DNA of 64,000 nucleotides from an uncultured Kiritimatiellota bacterium (GTDB lineage: Bacteria; Verrucomicrobiota; Kiritimatiellia; RFP12; UBA1067). The DNA is taken from positions 1-64,000 of the forward strand of contig CAKTZI010000008.1 of assembly GCA_934635385.1 (NCBI GenBank), in the 5' to 3' direction. The first letter of the stretch is position 1. Each line of letters opens with the position of its first letter. The position numbers and the translations under genes are program-made. Below are positions 9,311 to 17,704 of this stretch, in pieces. Under the pieces are notes generated by a model. The model saw nothing but the letters and a program-made list of their open reading frames with translations. It made no database searches and had not been told where the DNA came from.

Positions 9311-9693
9311 TCGCCGTCAGCCTGATTCGGCGAAATTATGGTATACTACAAACGTTCGCGGGGAGACTCGCGGACGTTGATCTTTGATATCGGCGGCACG
9401 CGCTTGGACAAGAGTATTGCCGCCATCATCAAATGTGCGTCAGCGCATTTTTTGTTTCCAACGAAAACTGGTAATTTTCACTTCACGAGACAAAGAATGT
9501 GGCTGCGCAGGCCTGCATACAGGGGGCAGATTCTGCCTTCCTCTCAGTATGCCCGCTCTGCGTGCCCGTTCCTGATATTTCGTGAAAAGGGTATACCAGT
9601 GCCTCGTTGGAGATGTCTCGAACGAGGCACGCGACTATTTATGCCGCCGGATCGCGCCGCCTCCTCATCACGTGCGGCAAGAGGAAATGCAGA
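9311..9693 (+). repeat. Operon leader element, copy 1 (type A)
   Basis: Fills the gap between the carbohydrate cluster and the first polysaccharide operon. In order: inverted repeat ATTTCGCCG/CGGCGAAAT (9310-9338) over the -35 region; extended -10 TGGTATACT (TATACT 9342-9347); hairpin AACGTTCGCG/CGCGGACGTT at the expected RNA 5' end; long hairpin based on TTTGAT/ATCAAA with inner arms GGCGGCA/TGCCGCC; terminator-like hairpin and T-tract at 9431-9453; conserved stretch to about 9510; ATG at 9498 reading MWLRRPAY; and 32-bp palindrome at 9599-9630. Ends with GAGGAA as ribosome site for the dehydrogenase GTG at 9694. Matches copy 2 almost base for base. Confidence 0.9.
9431..9453 (+). terminator. 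Terminator-like hairpin in leader copy 1
   Basis: AAATG then TGCG/CGCA arms around a 4-nt loop (here GTCA-like, TAAG in the other copies) followed by TTTTTT. The position, about 80 nt after the predicted RNA start and well before the first gene, makes it an attenuator candidate rather than an operon-end terminator. Confidence 0.6.
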
Positions 9694-10473
9694 GTGGACA
9701 AGATCAAGGTCGGCATCGTCGGCTGCGGCTTCGTGGGCGGCGCCCTGAAGGCGTGGCTTTTGGCGAACAATGCCGAGAATTGCGACGTTCTCGTCAGCGA
9801 TCCGCCGAAGGGGTTTAACGACGACCTGGGCGACATCGACATCGCGTTCGTCCAGATTCACGTCCCGACGGAAGACGACGGCACGCAGGACCTGACGCTG
9901 ATGAAGCGGCTGATCCGGGACTTGCCGGACGTACCGGTGTTCGTTCGGACGACGATTCTGCCCGGCACGAGCGAACGGCTGTCGCGCGAGACGGGGCGCC
10001 GTGTGCGCTTCATGCCGGAGTTCCTGACCGAGCGTACGCACATCGAGGATTTCCGCCGACAGCCGATGGTGTTTCCCGTCGAGGGCGATGCGGCGGCGCT
10101 GGCGCTTCTGACAAAAGTCTTTCCCAGCAAGAAATTCGTCGTGATGTCGGCACTCGATGCCGAAATCACGAAATATGCGCATAACATCTTCGGGGCGTAC
10201 AAGGTCACGTACTTCAATGCCGTCCGTGAGTATTGCGAGAAGATGGGCGCGGACTGGGCGAAGGTTCACACGGGCTGTCTGCTGTCGGGCTACATCAACG
10301 ACATGCACACGCACGTTCCGGGGCCGGACGGCAAGAGGGGCTACGGCGGCAAGTGCTTTCCGAAGGACGTGAACGCCTTTGCGAAACTGACGGCCGGGAC
10401 GTCGCTTGGGACTTTGCTCGCCCCGCTCCACGCGCTCAACGTCCATTTCCGGGGCGTGGAGGAGCGGATCTGA
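9694..10473 (+). CDS. Short UDP-glucose/GDP-mannose dehydrogenase family protein
   Basis: 259 residues; the family usually has about 390-450. It would oxidise a nucleotide sugar to its uronate using NAD+. The N-terminal Rossmann motif is GIVGCGFVGG (7-16), and the catalytic cysteine motif GGKCFPKD places Cys221 near the end; the usual C-terminal nucleotide-sugar-binding domain is missing. Lys in ITKYAHNIFGAYK fits the central helical domain. GTG 9694 is set by GAGGAA 7 nt upstream; an ATG at 9687 is out of frame. First gene after leader copy 1. Either a compact enzyme or one using only two of the three domains; activity should not be assumed. Confidence 0.75.
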   Translation: MDKIKVGIVGCGFVGGALKAWLLANNAENCDVLVSDPPKGFNDDLGDIDIAFVQIHVPTEDDGTQDLTLMKRLIRDLPDVPVFVRTTILPGTSERLSRETGRRVRFMPEFLTERTHIEDFRRQPMVFPVEGDAAALALLTKVFPSKKFVVMSALDAEITKYAHNIFGAYKVTYFNAVREYCEKMGADWAKVHTGCLLSGYINDMHTHVPGPDGKRGYGGKCFPKDVNAFAKLTAGTSLGTLLAPLHALNVHFRGVEERI

Positions 10474-10499
10474 CGTCCGGGGACGCGAAGGGAGGCGCC

Positions 10500-10832
10500 A
10501 TGCGTGATCAACGTTTTTCTGCGATGGGGGCAGACCCCCAGGAGAGCCGATACGGGCAGACGTTCCTGAAGAGCCTGCTCCTTCGGATGAAGGAACTGGG
10601 CGTCTCGCAGGGTGAACTCGCCGTGCGGATGAAGACCTCGCGTCCCTATGTCTGCAAGGCGCTGCATGGCGAGATCAACATCACGTTCGCCTCTGCCGCC
10701 CGCTTCGCCAAGGCCCTCCAGCTCGATTTCCTCCCGCAGCTCGTCCAGCCCGCAACCGGCGCGCTCTACGCGTCATCCCGTTCGAGTTGTCAGCGTCTTC
10801 CGTCAGTGGGGACAGACACCATGGAGAGTTAG
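10500..10832 (+). CDS. Small XRE-family DNA-binding protein
   Basis: 110 residues with a Cro/C1-type helix-turn-helix at about 25-75 (MKELGVSQGELAVRMKTSRPYVCKALHGE), followed by NITFASAARFAKAL as the last helices. GGGAGG precedes the ATG by 4 nt. No toxin partner is visible next to it. The tails outside the HTH are coded by a near-duplicated DNA sequence (10524-10546 and 10805-10829, core GGGGNCAGACNCC then GGAGAG), suggesting a small inserted unit. It sits 26 nt after the dehydrogenase gene and 94 nt before the flippase gene, so it could be a local regulator of the operon or an orphan antitoxin-like protein. Confidence 0.7.
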   Translation: MRDQRFSAMGADPQESRYGQTFLKSLLLRMKELGVSQGELAVRMKTSRPYVCKALHGEINITFASAARFAKALQLDFLPQLVQPATGALYASSRSSCQRLPSVGTDTMES

Positions 10833-10874
10833 ACCCCATGGAAGGTTGGCTGAAAACGGGCGAGTTCATGGATT

Positions 10875-10897
10875 GGAAGTCAAGAATACTGACTTCC
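10875..10897 (+). promoter_or_regulatory. Inverted repeat upstream of the flippase gene
   Basis: GGAAGTCA and TGACTTCC are separated by 7 nt in the 94-nt gap between the XRE gene and the flippase gene. It could be an operator for the adjacent XRE protein or a short hairpin; no U-tract follows. Confidence 0.35.
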
Positions 10898-10926
10898 GAT
10901 CTGTCGCCGGAAAAGTGGAGATAAAG

Positions 10927-12477
10927 ATGTCCCCTAACAAGCGCATAGTCCTGAACATCGTGGCCACCTACGGGCGGTCGCTGTATGCGTTGGCGATAGG
11001 GTTGGTGTGTGGTCGGTGGACGCTGATGGCATTGGGCGAATCCGACTACGGGCTGGTTGGGGTCGTCGGTGGCCTGACGGCGTTCATCTCGTTCTTTAAC
11101 GGCGTCATGGCGAGCGGCGTCGGGAGGTTCTACGCCTTGAGCGTCGGCGCGGAAGAGCGAGATCCTGTCGCAGGATTGGACGCCTGTCATAAGTGGTTTA
11201 CCACGGCGGTCATTGTTCATGCTGTGTTGCCCGTGTTTCTCGTGTCAATTGGATATCCTCTTGGCGAGTGGGCGGTGCGGCATTTCTTGACGATTCCATC
11301 TGATCGCGTTGAAGCGTTTGTGTGGGTCTGGCGTCTGTCGTGTCTCAATTGCTTTATCGGAATGGCATCCGTTCCGTATCATGCGATGTATGTTGCTCAT
11401 CAGGAGATTGCCGAACTCACGGTTTATTCGTTTGCCACGACGACACTCAATGCGATGTTCATGTGCTACGCCGTCAACCATCCTGGCGACTGGCTTGTCC
11501 GTTATGCCATTTGGGGGACTTTGATTTGCGTCACTCCATCGCTGATCATCACGTTGCGCGCTTTCGTCAAGTATCGTGAATGCCGCTTCCGATGGCAATA
11601 CATGAACTGTTTGCACCGAATCAAAGAGATGCTGTCTTACTGCGGGTGGCTGACAATGGGGGCAGTGGCCCTTCTGATGAAAGGACAGGGTGTCGTCATC
11701 CTCGTGAACAAGTTCTTCGGTCCGAGGGTCAATGCCGCAATGGCAATCGGGAATACGCTGTCAAGCAATTGCACACAATTGTCAGGAAGTCTGGAAGGGG
11801 CTTTTTGGCCGGCCATCATGTCGGCCTATGGCAAGGGCGACATGTCTCTTTTCCGGTCGTTAACATCCCGCGTCAACAAATTCGCAACTTGCCTCGTCAT
11901 CCTGTTCGCCGTTCCGCTTTCCATGGAGGTGGACGAGGTTCTTGCCTTATGGCTGAAGAAAGTACCAGCGTATGCCGGTGGCCTTTGCGTTTGCTTTTTG
12001 GCTGTCCTGATCATTGACAAGCTTTCGATTGGACATTGCGCGGCGATCAACGCAGTTGGAAAAGTCGCGGGCTACCAAGTGGCGGTTTCGTCCATGCTGC
12101 TGCTGACGGTGCCCATTGGCTGGGGATTGCTTGCCTTGGGATGTACAGTCTACTCCGTTGCGTATGCGATGATCGGGACGGCGGTGGGGGCAACGATCGT
12201 CAGGGTCTTGCTTGCAAGGCGGATCGCGGGGCTGAGCGCACGGGCATGGCTTGTTCACACGGTGCTTCCGTTGCTTTTTTCTGTTGTGGTGTCAGGACTG
12301 TTTGCCTGCCTTCCTCGGTTTTCATTGTCTTCGTCTTTTGTCCGGGTGGTTCTGACGACCTTGTTTTTCCTCTGCGCCTATGCAGTTTGCGTCTGCTTCC
12401 TTGTAATGGACAGTGCCGAGCGTAATTTCGCCAGAACCAGGTTGAGGCAGAAATTTGCCAGAAAGGCTGATTCATGA
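10927..12477 (+). CDS. Polysaccharide flippase, Wzx/MATE-like
   Basis: 516-residue polytopic inner-membrane protein with repeated hydrophobic segments and short charged loops throughout, expected to flip lipid-linked oligosaccharide units across the membrane. The N-terminus IVLNIVATYGRSLYALAIGLVCGRWTLMALG is typical of the oligosaccharide flippase group. ATG 10927 is chosen over the upstream open frame because GGAG lies 7 nt upstream and the translation before it is not membrane-like. Its stop overlaps the next start (ATGA). From this gene onward base composition is less G+C-rich than the dehydrogenase. Substrate cannot be deduced. Confidence 0.8.
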   Translation: MSPNKRIVLNIVATYGRSLYALAIGLVCGRWTLMALGESDYGLVGVVGGLTAFISFFNGVMASGVGRFYALSVGAEERDPVAGLDACHKWFTTAVIVHAVLPVFLVSIGYPLGEWAVRHFLTIPSDRVEAFVWVWRLSCLNCFIGMASVPYHAMYVAHQEIAELTVYSFATTTLNAMFMCYAVNHPGDWLVRYAIWGTLICVTPSLIITLRAFVKYRECRFRWQYMNCLHRIKEMLSYCGWLTMGAVALLMKGQGVVILVNKFFGPRVNAAMAIGNTLSSNCTQLSGSLEGAFWPAIMSAYGKGDMSLFRSLTSRVNKFATCLVILFAVPLSMEVDEVLALWLKKVPAYAGGLCVCFLAVLIIDKLSIGHCAAINAVGKVAGYQVAVSSMLLLTVPIGWGLLALGCTVYSVAYAMIGTAVGATIVRVLLARRIAGLSARAWLVHTVLPLLFSVVVSGLFACLPRFSLSSSFVRVVLTTLFFLCAYAVCVCFLVMDSAERNFARTRLRQKFARKADS

Positions 12478-13538
12478 ATCCGAGACTGAAGGCGATTGTG
12501 AAGATCTTGCTGTTTCCCTGTGTGCTTGTTCGTCGAAAGGTTCTCTCCTGGCGAAACGCTCCCGAACGACAAGTCAAGAAACTGTATGAATATGATTGTG
12601 CGCAGTTCGTGAAGCATTCCGGCGCTTTGCACTGTCAGACGCGCGAGCAGCTGCTGGCCAAGATCATTCTCTCCTATCATGTCGTCGAGAAGGGGTTGTC
12701 CATGCCTCGTCGAAGACTTGATTTTGGCCATGGAGCCGTGCTGGGACTGATGGGCTTGATCCGGGACTTTGAGCAGAAGTATGGGGCTGGCGATCCGCAA
12801 GTCGACTATGCGGCCAGTGTGATCTTGTCGTACAAGAATGTGCATGATGAACTTGGATGTAAATTGTCGGATGAAGATTTCAGGCATGCGCTGGAGGCGT
12901 TTTGCCGGCAGAAGTGCGCCGTCCAGCCCGCGCCACAGCTTCTTTTTACCCGCGAGAGTTTCTTTGCGCACGTCGAGTCTCCTTTCCCCGAATTTGCCCG
13001 CTCGCGGCATTCATGCCGGCATTTTGAAGGTGTCGTCGCGAATGAGGTCATTTGCCACGCGGTCGAATTGGCCATGACGACGCCTTCCGCCTGCAATCGG
13101 CAGCATTGGCGCGTGCATTGCATTTCCGATCACACTGTTCGTGATGCGATATTTGACATCCAGAAAGGGAAAGGAAATCGGGGGTTCGGAGAGGATGCCG
13201 ACAAGCTGTTGGTTGTCACGTCAGACTTGCAGGACGCGCAGTGGATTGAAGAACGGAATGACGCATTTGTCAATGGCGGCATGTTCCTGATGAACCTAAG
13301 TTATGCGTTGCATTATTTCAAGGTGGCGCATTGCATTCTGAACGGATCGGTTTCCGTCGATGGCGACCATGCGATTCACAGGTGTGCGAACATCCCCCTC
13401 CCCGAAAGGATTGTCGGAATGATTGCGTGTGGAAATGCGCCGTTGACGTTCCCTGTTGCGCCTTCAAAGCGCAAAGACTTCAAGACGATCTTGACGTTTC
13501 ATGACAAGGAGCGTCAAAACAAGAATCGGGAGCCATGA
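12474..13538 (+). CDS. Nitroreductase-like protein in polysaccharide operon
   Basis: 354 residues. The C-terminal half (about 170-335) has the FMN-dependent nitroreductase pattern: SRHSCRHFEG, then AMTTPSACNRQHWRVH, then a Gly-rich stretch and the final IVGMIACGNAP. The first 150 residues form a family-specific helical extension. Similar proteins occur beside pyruvyl transferases in polysaccharide loci, and the pyruvyl transferase gene follows with an ATGA overlap, so a redox step on a sugar or cofactor is plausible. The substrate is unknown. Confidence 0.7.
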   Translation: MNPRLKAIVKILLFPCVLVRRKVLSWRNAPERQVKKLYEYDCAQFVKHSGALHCQTREQLLAKIILSYHVVEKGLSMPRRRLDFGHGAVLGLMGLIRDFEQKYGAGDPQVDYAASVILSYKNVHDELGCKLSDEDFRHALEAFCRQKCAVQPAPQLLFTRESFFAHVESPFPEFARSRHSCRHFEGVVANEVICHAVELAMTTPSACNRQHWRVHCISDHTVRDAIFDIQKGKGNRGFGEDADKLLVVTSDLQDAQWIEERNDAFVNGGMFLMNLSYALHYFKVAHCILNGSVSVDGDHAIHRCANIPLPERIVGMIACGNAPLTFPVAPSKRKDFKTILTFHDKERQNKNREP

Positions 13539-14659
13539 AAATCGCCATCCTGACCTATTATCAGATCGCCAACTACGGGACGCTGCTTCAGGCCTACGGC
13601 CTGTGGAAGTTCCTTGAGGCCAGGGGTCATCAGGTCGAGTTCCTGGACGAGCCGTATGGCCGTTCCATGTTCGCCTACCGAAGGCCGACCTTGCGGAGCT
13701 TCGTCTCGCGCCATCCGCTTCAGGCCTGGCGCGGCATCCTGGGCCGATACCTTTACAACAAGATGACCGCGTTCAACGCGGACTATCCGCGTACGCGGCG
13801 CTTCGCGTCCCTTGAGGACCTGAAGGCCAACTTCAGCGGATATGATGCCGTGGTGGTCGGCTCTGACCTTGTCTGGCATCCCAAATGGTGCTCGCCGAAG
13901 TTCACGGACATCGCCTTTCTCGGATTCGTCAAGGGCACGTGCCGAAAGGTTTCGCTCTCGCCCAGCTTCTCGTCTACGGAATGGGACGCCCCGGACAGGG
14001 AAAAGGCTGGGCGTCTCCTGTCCGGCTTTGACGGGATTGGCGTGCGGGAGGCGAGCGGCAAGGCCCTCGCCGCCGAAATCAGCGGGCGGGCCGACGTCGA
14101 GGCGTTCGTCGATTCCGCGCTGCTCCTTGACGGCAGCGCGTATCGGAAGCTGCTTTCGCGCAGGCGGCCGCAGGGGCCGTTCGTTTTCAGCTACGTGCTT
14201 GGCTGGTCTGACGGCGACGAGGAGCGGGCGCTTCTCGACATCGTTCGGCAGGGGCTTCACGTGACGGACGTTCTCGGGCAGACAGGCGACTGCGGTGACG
14301 CCTGGGATGTCGTTGCGCGCCTGGCCCGTGTGCCGCGTCGCGTCACGGTCGGCGAATGGCTGCGCCGGATACATGACGCCTCCTTCGTCCTGACGAATTC
14401 GTTTCACGGCACCGTGTTCTCCATCCTGATGCACAGGCCCTTCGCGACGATCCTGATAAAGGGCGGCATGTCGGGGCTGAACGAGCGGGCGATCTCTCTG
14501 CTGCGCCTGCTTGGCCTCGAATCGCGCATGATGCACAACGACGAGCCGGAAAGGCTGCGGGCGGCGATGGCCGAACAGATCGACTGGCCGTCCGTGGATG
14601 CCCGCCTGCGGCGCGAACGGGAGCGCGTTTCGGAGTTTCTGGGGAGGTTCGGCCTCTGA
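13535..14659 (+). CDS. Polysaccharide pyruvyl transferase family protein
   Basis: 374-residue cytoplasmic protein of the CsaB/WcaK type, expected to add pyruvate ketals from phosphoenolpyruvate to sugar residues. Family features seen: start KIAILTYYQIANYGTLLQAYG, YDAVVVGSDLVWHP near 105, and the C-terminal FVLTNSFHGTVFSILMHRPF with its SFHG motif near residue 290. Length is typical. It overlaps the nitroreductase-like gene by 4 nt and the HAD gene by 1 nt, so the three are translationally coupled. Confidence 0.85.
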   Translation: MKIAILTYYQIANYGTLLQAYGLWKFLEARGHQVEFLDEPYGRSMFAYRRPTLRSFVSRHPLQAWRGILGRYLYNKMTAFNADYPRTRRFASLEDLKANFSGYDAVVVGSDLVWHPKWCSPKFTDIAFLGFVKGTCRKVSLSPSFSSTEWDAPDREKAGRLLSGFDGIGVREASGKALAAEISGRADVEAFVDSALLLDGSAYRKLLSRRRPQGPFVFSYVLGWSDGDEERALLDIVRQGLHVTDVLGQTGDCGDAWDVVARLARVPRRVTVGEWLRRIHDASFVLTNSFHGTVFSILMHRPFATILIKGGMSGLNERAISLLRLLGLESRMMHNDEPERLRAAMAEQIDWPSVDARLRRERERVSEFLGRFGL

Positions 14660-16434
14660 TGAAAGACCTGGAAGAGCTGATCCGCCGCTTTGACGTCATT
14701 TCCTTTGACGTCTTTGACACCCTGCTTGTCCGCAACGTCCTGAACCCGAAGGACGTGTGGCGGGTTCTTGAGCGGCGGGAACATGCGGCTGGGTTCTTTG
14801 CCGCGCGTGATGCGGCAGACCGGGCGACGCATGCCGAAGCGACGCGGCGCGGGGGCGAACACACGCTGGACGAGGCGTATGCGCGGATGGGAGGCCGCTG
14901 GGCGGCGTTCAGGGGGAAGGAGCTGGCGGCTGAACGGAAGGCGCTGTCTGCCAACCCCGAAGTCGCTGCGTGGTGGGATGAAGCGGGTCGGCTCGGCAAG
15001 AGGCGGGTCATTGTGAGCGACATGTACTTGCCGCGTACCGAAATCGAGGACCATCTTCGCGCCAACGGCATTTCGGGATGGGACGGCATCTTCGTCAGTT
15101 CCGAGCAGGGATGCCGAAAGGCGACGGGCCGTCTCTTCGAGAAGATGTTGGAGAGGATGGCGGTCGCGCCCGCGCGCGTGATGCACATCGGCGACACGCG
15201 CGAGAGCGACTTCGAGATGCCGCAGCGGCTGGGCATCACGGCGATCCTCTATCCGAAGGTCAAGGATCGGCTCCTTGAGGAATGCCCGTTGACACGGGAG
15301 TTCCTGACGTGCGGACAGTCCTTCGAGAGGACGCGTCTCGTTGGCGCGTTGGCGCAGGGCTGGCACGCTTTCAAGTGCGCACGGCCCTCCTGGACGTTCT
15401 GGCACCGGATCGGCTTTTTCTACGGCGGTGTCCTGGGCTATGCCTATGTACGCTGGATCTGGCTCCGGGCGCGCGGAATGGGCGTCGAGCGTCTGATGTT
15501 CGTCGGACGCGACGGCTACATCTGGCGGAAGATGGCGAAGGTTCTGTTCCCGGACCTGAAATCCGACTATTTCTACGCGCCGCGCACGATGAGCGTCCGG
15601 GTGCTGGGCGCGGTCGGCAACGATCCGAACGCCGTCCGGGATCGCCAGCGGTACATGGCGGAGTCCTTGAAGGACAATGATCCCGAACAGTCCTGGTCCG
15701 ACTATGCGGCCTATCTGGCGAAGTTTGGGATTGACCCGAAGAGGACGGCGCTCGTTGACGGCATGTCGTCGGGCTTCTCGGCGCAGCGGCTGGTCGAGGA
15801 GACGCTGGGGGCGGAGGTCTTTACGTTCTACCTTCTGGCGTATGCGCCGCCGAAGCCGGGCGCGGGCTTCTACGAGTCGAAGATGGACTCGATCTCGTTC
15901 CAGAACTTCTCGGAGTTCATCTTCGGTTCGCCCGAACCGCCTCTTGCGCGCGTTGACGCGAAAGGCGCGGTTTTCGCGTCGCATGTGGACGTCTTCGAGC
16001 AGATCAAGATCTCCCATGCGGAGGAGATTGCCGAGGCGGCGGTCTTCTGCGCGGAGGCCCTGGGACGCGCCGACGTCCTGGTCACGCCGCAGGATTTCAT
16101 GGACTATTTCGATGCGGGAATGAGGACGCTTTCCGCAGGGGATCGCTTCCGCCTTTCGGTCGCGCGCAACTCGACCGACGTCGCCCACCGACGCTATGCG
16201 CCGATTGCCGTGCGGCCGCGCGCGCGTCTGCGCACGTGGCTTTCGTTTTGGGGGATTCCCATTTTCAGGATCCGCTACGCCTGGCGTCAGGGCTGGAATT
16301 GCCGAACGCTCCTGTTCCTTGGAAAGATCCCCGTCTTCAGCCGCAGGACGCAGGTCTATAAACTCGCGGATGTCTGCGAACTCGACCGCGAGTTCCAGAT
16401 GCAGATCATTCGGAGGCATCGCTATGGCGCATGA
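14659..16434 (+). CDS. HAD-superfamily protein of polysaccharide loci
   Basis: 591 residues. The N-terminal third is a HAD hydrolase: motif I FDVFDTLLVR with Asp17 as candidate nucleophile, motif II VSDMY near residue 120, and motif IV-like HIGDTRESDF near 176. The C-terminal 370 residues (LMFVGRDGYIWRKMAKVLFP) belong to a less well defined part often attached to HAD domains in O-antigen clusters; parts look membrane-associated (FYGGVLGYAYVRWIWL). The start overlaps the pyruvyl transferase stop as TGATG. Possibly a sugar phosphatase, but the activity is unproven. Confidence 0.7.
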   Translation: MKDLEELIRRFDVISFDVFDTLLVRNVLNPKDVWRVLERREHAAGFFAARDAADRATHAEATRRGGEHTLDEAYARMGGRWAAFRGKELAAERKALSANPEVAAWWDEAGRLGKRRVIVSDMYLPRTEIEDHLRANGISGWDGIFVSSEQGCRKATGRLFEKMLERMAVAPARVMHIGDTRESDFEMPQRLGITAILYPKVKDRLLEECPLTREFLTCGQSFERTRLVGALAQGWHAFKCARPSWTFWHRIGFFYGGVLGYAYVRWIWLRARGMGVERLMFVGRDGYIWRKMAKVLFPDLKSDYFYAPRTMSVRVLGAVGNDPNAVRDRQRYMAESLKDNDPEQSWSDYAAYLAKFGIDPKRTALVDGMSSGFSAQRLVEETLGAEVFTFYLLAYAPPKPGAGFYESKMDSISFQNFSEFIFGSPEPPLARVDAKGAVFASHVDVFEQIKISHAEEIAEAAVFCAEALGRADVLVTPQDFMDYFDAGMRTLSAGDRFRLSVARNSTDVAHRRYAPIAVRPRARLRTWLSFWGIPIFRIRYAWRQGWNCRTLLFLGKIPVFSRRTQVYKLADVCELDREFQMQIIRRHRYGA

Positions 16435-17686
16435 GCTGATTCAAGTCGATGCGGTCGTTGCCGGTGCGGGGCTTTGGGGCTGCACGGTCGCGCGACGGTT
16501 GGCGGAGGCCGGGAAGCGGGTGCTGGTCGTGGAGAAGCGTCCCGTCGTGGGCGGAAACTGCCGCTGCGAAATCGATTCCGAGACGGGAATCGAGGTTCAT
16601 GCGTACGGCTCGCACATCTTCCACACGCATATTCCCGAAGTCTGGGCGTTCGTGAACCGGTTCACGGCGTTCAACGGCTATCAGCATAAGGTTCTTGCGT
16701 GGACGAAGGCGCGCGGGTTTGGCCGGCCGCCGGGGGGCAAGTGCCGCGCCGAGGGCGCGATGTACCATCTGCCGGTGGGGCTGGCGTTGGTCAACAAGTT
16801 CTTCGGCGTCGAGCTGCGTCCGTCCGAGGTCAAGGCGTTTCTGGACGATTCGGGACGGAAAGCGGCTCTTTTCGACGCCTTTTTCCGTGGCTATACGTCG
16901 AAACAGTGGGGACAGGCCCCGGAGGACATCGATCCGGCGGTCATCCGGCGCGTGCCGGTTCGCGAAAACTACGACACGAACTACTTCAACGATTCCTGGC
17001 AGGGCATTCCGTCCGATGGTTACAATGCCCTGTTCGCGCGCCTGCTGGATCACCCGAACGTCACCGTGCGGACGTGCGTCAGCCTGACGTGCGAGGACGG
17101 ACGGCTCGTCCTTATGGACGGGCGGACGGGGGCGCGCGATTCGCTGTCCGATCTCGGCCGTCTGGACTCGGCCGGAACCGTCCGCCCGCTGCCCGTCTAC
17201 TATTCAGGCCCCCTCGACGCGCTGTTCGGCTACCGGTTCGGTGCGCTGCCGTGGCGGACGCTGCGGTTTGAGCGCCAGACACTCGACTGCCGAGACCATC
17301 AGGGGACGAGCGTGGTCAACTATCCCGATCTTGACGTGCCGTACACGCGCGTTCACGAGTTCAAGCACTACCATCCCGAACGGGAAGAGGACGGAGCAGG
17401 GGGACTTGTCTCGCGCTGGGGGTACGACGCGCCGAAGACCGTCGTCATGCGCGAGTACAGCGCGGCGTGGCAACTGGGCGACGAGCCGTACTACCCGATC
17501 GCCAATGCCGCGTCTGCCGCGCGGCTTGCCCGCTATCAGGAAGAGGTGTCGGCGTTCAACCGCCGTTCGCCCGTCCGGCTTGTCGTCGGCGGACGTCTTG
17601 GGCTGTATCGCTATCTCGACATGGACAGGACGATCGCGGCGGCGCTGAAGGTCCGCGCGCCGCCCAGTGAGCGGGCGGTGCGGTAA
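16424..17686 (+). CDS. glf: UDP-galactopyranose mutase
   Basis: 420-residue FAD enzyme converting UDP-galactopyranose to UDP-galactofuranose, a donor for galactofuranose-containing surface polymers. Dinucleotide motif GAGLWG and VVEKRPVVGGNC lie near residues 13-45; AYGSHIFHT (about 60-68) and YTSKQWG, with the conserved Tyr/Trp region, follow, and VVGGRLGLYRYLDMD closes the FAD site. ATG 16424 is supported by GGAGG 8 nt upstream and overlaps the HAD gene by 11 nt. Last gene of the first polysaccharide operon. The polymer probably contains Galf. Confidence 0.92.
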   Translation: MAHELIQVDAVVAGAGLWGCTVARRLAEAGKRVLVVEKRPVVGGNCRCEIDSETGIEVHAYGSHIFHTHIPEVWAFVNRFTAFNGYQHKVLAWTKARGFGRPPGGKCRAEGAMYHLPVGLALVNKFFGVELRPSEVKAFLDDSGRKAALFDAFFRGYTSKQWGQAPEDIDPAVIRRVPVRENYDTNYFNDSWQGIPSDGYNALFARLLDHPNVTVRTCVSLTCEDGRLVLMDGRTGARDSLSDLGRLDSAGTVRPLPVYYSGPLDALFGYRFGALPWRTLRFERQTLDCRDHQGTSVVNYPDLDVPYTRVHEFKHYHPEREEDGAGGLVSRWGYDAPKTVVMREYSAAWQLGDEPYYPIANAASAARLARYQEEVSAFNRRSPVRLVVGGRLGLYRYLDMDRTIAAALKVRAPPSERAVR

Positions 17687-17691
17687 TTTGC

Positions 17692-17697
17692 TATAAT
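17692..17697 (+). promoter_or_regulatory. -10 box 7 nt before a GTG start (leaderless candidate)
   Basis: TATAAT with only 7 nt before GTG 17705, so transcription would begin at or next to the start codon. There is no ribosome-binding site. Confidence 0.55.
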
Positions 17698-17704
17698 ATG
17701 CGCC

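Noticed and set aside
9311..9693. JUMPstart/ops-type RfaH element in the leaders
   Set aside because: The core GGCGGTAGC of ops was looked for and not found in any copy; similarity is only functional position.
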